DNA from: Chlamydoabsidia padenii
Taxonomy: Eukaryota; Mucoromycota; Mucoromycetes; Mucorales; Cunninghamellaceae
Assembly (NCBI GenBank): GCA_025330725.1
Contig: JAIWND010000032.1
Location: 186,001 to 250,000, forward strand
Direction: 5' to 3'
Length of the DNA stretch: 64,000 nt
Below are positions 56,487 to 64,000 of this stretch, in pieces; the first letter of the stretch is position 1, and the number at the start of each line of letters is the position of its first letter. A program made the translations under genes and the position numbers. Under the pieces are notes generated by a model, which searched no databases, was not told the origin of the DNA, and saw only the letters and a program-made list of their open reading frames with translations.

Positions 56487-59400
56487 TCAACCCTGATCAT
56501 GCCGATGAGAGAGATTGGCACCATCATCTTGTTGTGTGTTGATGATCCGATACGATTCCAATACATGGGCCTTTTGTTCGCTCCAATAGATAAAACTCCG
56601 TCGATGCACCAGTGCCCACACATAAGGTACAAAGAAATCCCTGGCATCTTGTTCTTCTTCATATTGGAATTTGAGTTCAGTCATAGGTACGAGTCGTTGG
56701 GTCGGCCAGGTTCTTGCTGCTTGTTCGATAAGATCCAGGACATCATTGGTGGAAGGTGATTTCAAGTTAGCTTCGGACACCCTGCCATGAAAGTAGTTGA
56801 TCACGTTCTCCACATTCTTTGCCACCGATGAGAACCGAGACTGATACCGGGATTGAATAAAAATGTCTCGTTTCTGTAAGAGTGCATATACGAGTTGGAT
56901 GTTGTGTTTCAGTCGATGAGTCAGTACCGAATGGATGATTTCCAGCATCAGCATCAGTAAATCTTCATACACCGTGATATCTACCGTCATTTCCTGTGTT
57001 TTGGCTGTCCATTTTTGATAACGTCGTGCAATCAGTTCAAATACCCTAAATAACCATGATTAATATCTTTTCTATCAAACTTTTTACTTTTTACTTTTTA
57101 CCCTGTAAGACGTTGAGCAACATAAGCATGCATATCCAATATACACCCTGACATATTGACCAAGATGGCGAGGCAGTTTGTATGGAAGAATATATCCTGA
57201 AAACATTTAATGTGTTAGTTAAACATATAACATGCGCATTTCGGTGTTACCTTTTGATGTGACAAGTTGAATTGTAGAGTCCGTATTAGCACCAAAATCG
57301 TCAATCCACCCAAAGATACTGATTTCAACAAAGGTCGTTCTGTAAACCAAGTAAGATTATGTACCATCTACAAAAGAAAGTAATAACATTAGTCTATCAT
57401 AATTTGATCCCTTTTCTTTCTTACCACTTTTTGTATCGTTTCATTATTAACATCGTCTTGACTGAATATTAGAAGAATGATCATCAGGATGTAAACTTGG
57501 GAGAAGTTTGATCGGTTTTCAGTGAATTCATATATCATCTTGAGCATCGGGATATACTATACCAAGGAGTTTAGTAATCATCATTCATGTATTCACTGTT
57601 TACCTTTTGATATCATACCAGAGTTTCAGGATCCGTTCTTGATAAGATGTAAACCCTAAATGAATCATTTTCCACCAAGAGCAAATAGAATAACAACATA
57701 CGTTCCTCGATATGTAAGGACCTGAAGAAGAAAGAGACAAGTTAGACAGGATATATAATGTTGACAATAGAAGGTACTTACTGGCAAAAGATGTAATATA
57801 GATCTTTGAAGGATATCAAATGCATTTTTCCTTCACGCCCTTCCTGATCCAAATTTAACACTGTTTTATCATTAATAACAATACAGTTAATACATTACAC
57901 CAAATATATAATCATATTCTTTTTAATTACAATGGAGATCGCGTAAACCAGCAATAGCATTTCGGTATTGTCGAGATTGAGTAGACAGGAGCAAGAGCAG
58001 TAACAGACTACGGTCGGCCACAGGGAGAGGATCAGCATCACCAGCTGTAGGTCGTCCAGCAAAAAAGTAACTATAAGCACTGTAAACCACACTAGAGGAT
58101 TGACTGGGTGGTGGTTTCTGTTCGATCACATTATCCAATAATTTCGCCACAAGTGCATTGGTCCGTTTTCTATCATTCATCATTAAATAGAGTGAGTATA
58201 TTCCTTTTTTCCCTTCCCTCTTCTTTGTTTATCTTTCTTACCCAAACATATCCAAAAGCAGATCCAAAAAGTAGTTGTCTTCTTCAAGCTTAAGGTGATG
58301 TAATTGTGTTGAGAATAGGACAAGTAAGGTATTCAGTAGTTCCACATAAAATTCATACGTGGAATAATTTGCACTAAATCAATAGAGACAAAGCTAATTT
58401 TTAGTTTCAATAGTTTAAACACATGTGTCAATTATTATACTTACTTTGCATCCAGATTGATGATCAATGATAAGAGTAGATCCAAGAGTTGTTCTGCCTT
58501 TGGTTTATCATTGTCAAGTACTTGAGGAAGTATAGGTAGTTTTTCTGGATCAAGATCAATGGCCTGTGCTTTGGGTAAAGGGCAAATACCTACAATATAT
58601 AAAGAGAGAAGGAGAGCTGAGTTTCATTATTTCATCATCATAGTCGTCGATCACTTACTTTCAAACTGATCAGTGATTTCAGCATTGGTAAGATTACCCA
58701 CAAAGTGCTTGGAGAAGACCCGAACCAAGAAGAGAGCATTATAGGTGCAAGTGGGAATGGCTCTAAATTAAAAAGGATGTAGGGGAAAGGTTAGATCATG
58801 TTTATTATACCAGTAGACTTACATTGATGGTTCCGCTTCTTGTAGTAATACCAATTGACTGAGTAGATGCAAAACCAATTTATTGAAGTTTTGTGTCCTG
58901 ATATTATTCGCCGCCAATTCAATAGATAAGCCCACGGTGTCCATTTCCAAATCAAACGCATCTTGTCTATATATATATATATATATATAAAGAAGAAGAA
59001 AAAAAAGAAGGTCAGTCTTTGTTAACATTGTCATTATATCACTTACGGAGTATGTGTCGCTGTCACCCGTCGATGGTTCAATAAGGATGACCAAAAAGTG
59101 TTATCCATACTATCCACAGTTCCAGCAGAGCATAGTGTTTTGAGTGCCAGTGTTTGAGTGTTACTAAAATACTGGGAGGTGATTTTCTGTTGAGGTGGAC
59201 TAGTTATTATAGATGAGCCAGTGTAGAGATTCGCGGGTGTTGTCGTTGAGGGTAAAGACGGTAATGGTTTGCTGCCAGTAGACAAGTTGGATGACGATCG
59301 AGAGATGGCGGCAGCACCAATGCTTGAGAATGAGTCGGCTAATTCAGACGTAGGTGATTGTTGTAGATAAGGTGGTGAGGACGGTGATAATGGTGAGCTA

Positions 59401-59519
59401 CTATTGTTTTGATAAAGTGAAGGTCGTCGGAAAGAATGCTTGTCGCTTGTCAACAACGTCTTGTTAGGCGCAGTCAGTGCAGGCAACAAGGGTGGACTTG
59501 TGGGTGGAGGCGGGTTCAT
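56487..59519 (-). CDS. DYM: Dymeclin (Golgi organisation protein)
   Basis: Peripheral membrane protein linked to Golgi structure and trafficking in animals. Many exons. The N-terminus is Pro/Ser-rich and poorly conserved (MNPPPPTSPPLLPALTAPNK). Then MDNTFWSSLLNHRRV, AFDLEMDTVGLSIELAANN with IRTQNFNKLVLHLLSQLVLL, and CTYNALFLVRVFSKHFVG match the N-terminal dymeclin helices. The C-terminus is decisive: IQLVYALLQKRDIFIQSRYQ, NVENVINYFHGRVSEANLK, LKFQYEEEQDARDFFVPYVW and ALVHRRSFIYWSEQ. No N-myristoylation glycine is seen at the assigned start, unlike animal dymeclin. Exons downstream of 58180 (Leu-rich LLLLLLLSTQSRQYRNA) fit the family. Yeast lacks this gene; its presence fits an early-diverging fungus. 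Confidence 0.85.
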
Positions 59520-59987
59520 GTAAAAAGGAGAGTGTGTCTTTTTGTTTTCCCGCCTTGTAATGGATTAGAGGTAAAAGTAGAGAGAGGAGTTGGTTGAGTC
59601 AAATGTATAAAAAAAAAAGGGGGGGGGAAGGGAGGAAAGAGAGTTTGGAGATTTTTTAAAAAAAAAGAAAAAAAGAAAAAAAGAAAGAATCCCATAGTGA
59701 ATTCAATCCCAGCCGTAGTTGGCTTTATTGAGGTGATGGGATGCTGTGTTTATAGGATTTGATACAAGAACCAAACCTAGTATACATCAAACCATTACAA
59801 CTTGGTGACAAGATGGTTAAGGGATAGTTTTTGCAAGGACTATCATCACATCAAGTAGCAAGTTTGTCAGTACGCGTGACTGGGGGAATCACCCTGTCGC
59901 TGGTACAAATTAATTTCATTTTTACTCTTTTCCATTTATTCGCTTTCTTTCACTTTGTATATTCCAACATACTCCCACACCAATACC
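59520..59987. other. Divergent spacer, dymeclin and small basic protein
   Basis: Purine-rich 59600-59690 (A and G runs), ATTCAATCCCAGCC at 59702-59715 (weak motif match) and a CT-rich leader before 59988. No gene. Confidence 0.4.
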
Positions 59988-60696
59988 ATGCCTGGTAAGT
60001 AAGAAAACAAGAATTTGATTAGGGATAAAGAATTGACTAGGGCTTTTTATTAACAAGAAGAACCATTCTTTACTTTTTGATAGGAAACCAATCCAAGAAG
60101 CCATCTAATAGACGAGACTCCTTGAAGCAAACATCAACATATCCACCAGCGACCCACCGGAAGAACATACAAGGTAAACATACGAACAAATAAACAAAGA
60201 AAGAATAAAAAGGTGACCGTGGGGTTTGATGCTTCGTATCTTAGATCCTATCATTTTATCGTAGGACGACAAAAGGATACCCACTTTGGTAACAACAGCA
60301 GCAGCAGCAGCAATAAACGCCATACTCATATTGGAATGAATGGATTTAACGGAACGGAAGTATCAGCCTTCTTGAACCAACGTAGGTATATAAAGAAAAT
60401 GAAAGAAGCTTGTAAACTCACCTTATATGTGTACATAGGTTACTCAAATACGTTGACGGCATTCTCCAATTCGAACCTGGATGCAACTGTAAGGCCAGTC
60501 AAATATGAAAGTCAAGAAAAAGCATGGAGTAACAAGGGACTGGGATCAAACTCTACCTGGGGACAAAAAGGTAATTGTAAGAAAAGACAAAGGGATAAAA
60601 GAACTAATATATATTGTATTTACTTTTGATACTATAGGTGGAACAATGGCTAATGGTCAAGACTTTTTATTAGAACTAGTGAATCGATCAAAATGA
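59988..60696 (+). CDS. Small basic protein of unknown function
   Basis: Five exons; the first coding exon is only ATGCCTG (59988-59994). Joined, it encodes about 135 residues: MPGNQSKKPSNRRDSLKQTS, YPPATHRKNIQG, GRQKDTHFGNN, a Ser tract from AGC repeats, GMNGFNGTEVSAFLNQRYSN, LDATVRPVKYESQEKAWSNK, GLGSNSTWGQK and GGTMANGQDFLLELVNRSK. It has no membrane segment or known domain, is rich in Asn, Ser, Lys and Arg, and looks largely disordered with a short hydrophobic C-terminal helix (DFLLELVNR) and a FNGTEVSAFLN segment that may be interaction motifs. All junctions keep frame, which supports a real gene. Tail-to-tail with Yippee (74 bp). Confidence 0.6.
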
Positions 60697-60770
60697 ACCA
60701 GACACAATATAAATTAGATAATAATAATAATAATAGTACTATAGTCCTAATAAACCAATCATTCATTTAA

Positions 60771-61212
60771 TCACATAATAAACTCATCTCGATAGGTTGT
60801 TGATTCTATTGGGCTTGTCTCTTTAACTATCTTTAACTTTTCAACTATAAACTTGTTCTCTTTAAACTTTTGTGGTTGTTCTACAGCATAAATATATTTC
60901 CAACCCAGTTTGTTGTGGCATAGAATACATGATATCTCGGCAATGGTATGAATACCTGTCATCAGCATCCTCTTTTCCTTGACACCGAGCTTTATATTAC
61001 TGATGCGAACCACCAAGTAGGCTCGCCCTGTCTAAAATCGGAGTTAGCTATCATATTTTTAAACACCGGTTATAGCCTACCTGCCCCTGAAACCCTTTGG
61101 AGATAATATCATCTTGGTATATGAGATTAGTACGACAGTTCCCGCAACTATATATAGTATGTCGATCATCCAGGTAGTTCAAATATGTAGAAGTATTTTG
61201 ATACATTGTCAT
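60771..61212 (-). CDS. Yippee-like zinc-binding protein
   Basis: Small conserved eukaryotic protein with a Mis18/cereblon-type beta fold; several cellular roles are proposed. Two exons. Start chosen at 61212 (MTMYQNTSTYLNYLDDRHTI), then the first zinc pair in YSCGNCRTNLIYQDDIISKG and FQGQ. After an intron (about 61082-61031) come TGRAYLVVRISNIKLGVKEK, LMTGIHTIAEISCILCHNKL with the second CxxC pair, and GWKYIYAVEQPQKFKENKFI. All four cysteines and the GRAYL, TG-H--A and LGWKY-A-E--QK-KE landmarks are present. A polar C-terminal extension follows (EKLKIVKETSPIESTTYRDE). Confidence 0.93.
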
Positions 61213-61735
61213 TATTGTTTTAGGGGAAGAAAAGTAGAAAGGGAAAGAAAAAGAGAAGAGAAGAAAGAAAGAAAAAAGAAAAAAGAGGGGAAGAGGACCA
61301 TTTGGTCAAGATAACAATGAAGGTGGACCAGTTGGGTTATCATGAGGTCAATCGGATAAACTTGGAATATTCCATCACCTGCTGCTACAAAGGGGGGACT
61401 CGATTGCCACTGATAAAAAAAATAAAAAAAAAGGATCACCATTTAGTGCACGAACCACTCTTTTTTTATTTTATTTTCCATTGACACTTGATTCATTCTA
61501 AAACGTGTTTTCAAACCATAACAAGATTATTTTAACATTTGTCATTTTCATATACACAAATCGATCCTATACTATATTTTTGCAAGGCACTTGTCATGTG
61601 AAGGTCAAGTAGCACACCATTGTGAAAAATATTCAAATCCCGCCCGTCCGCTCTTTTTTTTTTTTTTTTTTTGAAAAAGGCGGAGATGACCCCACTTTTT
61701 TTTCTCTCTTTCTTTCTTTTCTTCTTATTGATAAA
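61213..61735. other. Divergent spacer, Yippee and HSL-type hydrolase
   Basis: A purine run (61222-61295) abuts the Yippee start. The motif ATTCAAATCCCGCCC at 61631-61645 lies 91 bp before the hydrolase ATG and is followed by a T run (61652-61672) and a CT-rich leader. Confidence 0.5.
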
Positions 61736-63177
61736 ATGGATTCCATTCGACAACAAGTACGACGTCGATTACCACCAAAAGCGACGATTAAAATTCTTCG
61801 CAAGGTATTTGCCTTACCTGCACCGGCTGCTCGTTTGGTCTTGGACGATATCACAAAACCTCGAAAGTCTCATCGATCGTGGTATAAAAAGGTGCCCTGG
61901 AATCAAGAATGGACTGGCTGTTGGATTGGTGAAAATATACAAAAAGTCGATGAAAAAGGACTGGCTGAACGTATTGAAAAGGCTGACATTATCCTTTTTA
62001 ATGTCCATGGTAAGTCAATATCATGTATAACTGTCCGACTGACTGACTTATTACTGTAGGTGGCGGCTTTCGGGTGGGAAGATGTAAGTAGTTTTTGTAG
62101 AGAATAATGGTTTATACTTGATGACTAACATGTTAATATTAGGTACGATGTTTTTGGATACTTATATCAAATGGATCCGAGCTTTAAAAGAAAAGTATGG
62201 GGTTACAGTCTTGATCATGTCAGTGGATTACAGGTACGTAAAGGGTGGGAAATGCGCGCAACACTGGGGTAACTAAGCTTGGCGGTATTTGAAATAGGTT
62301 GGCACCCGAGTACAAATTCCCTAGTCCAGTGGAAGATGTGGTACGAGCCTACGAATGTTTGATCAAGACACACAAAGTGGATGGATCCAAAATTATCGCA
62401 ACGGGTGATTCAGCTGGCTCATCACTCGTATTGGAAATGCTCTTTATCACTCACGACCCAAGCATGTTCGAAATTGTCACTGATGATCCTGAAAACGATA
62501 CCAATGCGCCCATTCTCACCGAACTCCCACGACCGGCCGGTACGGTATTGATCTCACCCTTGGTGACCGAAGAAACAACGTCAACATCATGGAAGGAAAA
62601 TGTCAAGTACGACTATGTCTCTCAACAAACTGCCAAACTCATCAAGAAGGATTACTTTCAACCACTGGAACCGAACGATCCACCAAACCATGCCTTGGGG
62701 ATCATGCGACTCCAGACTGGGTTTCAGGCCTTTTTTAGTCCTCGGGTGTTACTCTATATTGGCAACAAGGAAGTGATGCGTGACGATGCTCTGGATTTGG
62801 CTCAAAAGGCGGAAAACGATGGGGTCGATGTCGAGGTGGTCATAGAGGATTGCGTGCATGATTGGTTTTGTGTGCGTGAAGTGGTCAAGGATAAAGCGGT
62901 GCTGGACAAGGCGGACAAGATCTTTGCTGATTTCTGCTATCGATCGGTGATTGTGCCTCGTGGTGGTGCTTTTGACAATCGTCTCGAGTCTTCTTTTAAA
63001 CAATCAAATGAAGGTCTTGATGCTGTGCCTGAAATGGACGAAGATGATCAAGATGAATTCCATGATGTCATGACCGAATACACTGACCTGGGATCTACGA
63101 CCTCTACTGCTATTTATGAACGCCATGTATCAAACGATAAAGGAACAAGAACAAAGACATTGACTGTGTTTGTTTGA
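61736..63177 (+). CDS. Alpha/beta hydrolase of the HSL (hormone-sensitive lipase) family
   Basis: Probable esterase or lipase acting on short acyl esters or sterol esters. Four exons. The oxyanion motif HGGGFRVGR is assembled across an intron (HG|GGF). After a further intron come CTMFLDTYIKWIRALKEKYG, the strand TVLIMSVDYR and LAPEYKFPSPVEDVVRAYE, and the nucleophile Ser is in ATGDSAGSSLVLEML. The acid is probably the Asp in KEVMRDDALDLAQKA, and the His is in CVHDWFCVRE. The N-terminus (RQQVRRRLPPKATIKILRKV) is basic with no signal peptide. An acidic C-terminal tail follows (EMDEDDQDEFHDV). The second intron ends in a motif-like GGCGGTATTTGAAAT (62281-62295). Confidence 0.9.
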
Positions 63178-63833
63178 TCTGATTAGTTATACTTGTTATT
63201 AGCCATAGTATTCCCCTCTCCTTCTTTTTATACTATTATTATAACTTTATGTTGTATATACTCTTTAATTAATAAATAAAAATAAAAATGATTCAAACTT
63301 GTTTAACATTGTCTTCTTTACATGAAGAAGGACTCGAGCCTCGTGTAGTATCAATCGCCCACCTTGTTTTTTTTTTCTCTTCCCACCTGTAGACCTTCTT
63401 CAATCATAAGTAACATAATAATATCACTATCCATCAGTACTGTGCCCTGAATCAATCATGCCACCTATCATTTTATCATTACCCATCATCCCATTACTGT
63501 CGATTTTTAATCCCCGCCTAGTACGCCTTAAAGTACCACTTGAAGACAGCAAACAGAACTCTGTTCCGAAGCACCTGCAAGCAATAATAAAGTTAGGCTT
63601 ATGCTAACACAAAAACAAATGCATGAGAATAAGCAGATCAAGGTAATAAAAAACAAACCTTAACACAAAAACGCATCCGTTTGTCATTTCAAGTACACGT
63701 AAAATATGGTTTTGATTTAAACAATAAAAGAAGTTCTTTATTATGTGGCAAGTGTGGAATGGGTGAGGAGGAGTGTCAATCTATTTCTATGTTCTAGATA
63801 AAAGAGGTGTGTTTCACCAAGATGGAGGTGCAT
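63178..63833. other. Convergent spacer at the right edge
   Basis: Holds AATAAA (63273-63285), a T run near 63367 and the motif TTTTTAATCCCCGCC at 63504-63518. No gene is supported. Confidence 0.45.
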
Positions 63834-64000
63834 TTAGTTCTTGAGATCCTATACAATTAAAAAAAGAGTCTAGTTAATCCATCTGTTATCATAAATACTA
63901 ATGAATCACTACTTACGCGGACCATACGGGTGGCACCGTAGAGAGAACCAACGAGACCAGTACCGAGGACAAGGAAAGTACCATAGACAAACAACTTATC
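63834..64000 (-). CDS. C-terminal part of a small membrane protein (5' end outside window)
   Basis: The last two exons of a minus-strand gene: 64000-63917 reads DKLFVYGTFLVLGTGLVGSL then YGATRMVR; after an intron (about 63916-63849) the final exon 63848-63834 adds DLKN and TAA. One membrane helix near the C-terminus with a basic end suggests a small inner-membrane subunit, for example of a respiratory complex or ATP synthase, but the family is not recognised. C-ending codons suggest high expression. Confidence 0.6.

Noticed and set aside
61213..61314. Lys/Glu/Arg-rich plus-strand ORF
   Set aside because: Product of a purine run upstream of the Yippee gene on the opposite strand.

Overview
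The window looks like nuclear DNA of an early-diverging filamentous fungus, most likely Mucoromycota and probably Mucorales. The genes are eukaryotic and densely packed. They are broken by many short GT-AG introns (mostly 50-120 nt), many carrying long A or T runs, and they sit in AT-rich spacers. Family members recognised (Kap123-type importin, Vnx1-type exchanger, Lag1-type ceramide synthase, Vam7-type PX-SNARE, Pap1/Yap-type bZIP, a Mucorales-style O-fucosyltransferase-like protein) fit a fungus. The order assignment is inference. No rRNA or tRNA gene, CRISPR array, virus or intact autonomous transposon was recognised.

Layout from left to right. 0-10 kb: 3' part of a membrane protein with a Gly/Ser/Thr 12-residue repeat; a GATA zinc-finger factor (-); 40S ribosomal protein S2 (+); a lipase-like alpha/beta hydrolase (-) interrupted by an in-frame TAG. 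10-22 kb: importin KAP123, an MFS exporter, an unknown multi-pass protein and 4-hydroxyphenylpyruvate dioxygenase, all +. 22-29 kb: transketolase, a U2B''/U1A-type RRM protein and an Erg26-type sterol dehydrogenase, then a 375-bp foldback element. 29-37 kb, all -: a mitochondrial LEA-like protein, an O-fucosyltransferase-like protein, glutamine synthetase and a bZIP factor. 38-46 kb, +: DDX51/Dbp6 helicase, VNX1-like cation/H+ exchanger, ceramide synthase. 46-51 kb, -: succinate dehydrogenase iron-sulfur subunit, a small candidate membrane protein, TATA-binding protein. 52-64 kb: VAM7 and PTC1 (+), a LEA-2 membrane protein and dymeclin (-), a small basic protein (+), Yippee (-), an HSL-family hydrolase (+) and the end of a small membrane protein (-).

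Most genes are housekeeping genes and do not form a metabolic cluster. They cover translation and ribosome assembly, nuclear import, splicing, transcription, nitrogen and carbon metabolism, respiration, sterol and sphingolipid synthesis, vacuole fusion and Golgi trafficking.

The most striking unexplained signal is a short motif, consensus close to GNCGGGATTTGAAAT, present in either orientation in most spacers. It often lies 70-190 bp from a start codon, and it recurs as tandem or inverted pairs. It resembles both a CDE/CHR cell-cycle element and, on the other strand, a tRNA-type B box. I do not recognise it as a described fungal promoter element. Other points of interest are the foldback element at 28.7-29.1 kb, the in-frame TAG one codon before the alanine that leads the nucleophile motif of the lipase-like gene, an HPPD gene whose first coding exon is only the ATG, and several small candidate genes found by following splice sites.
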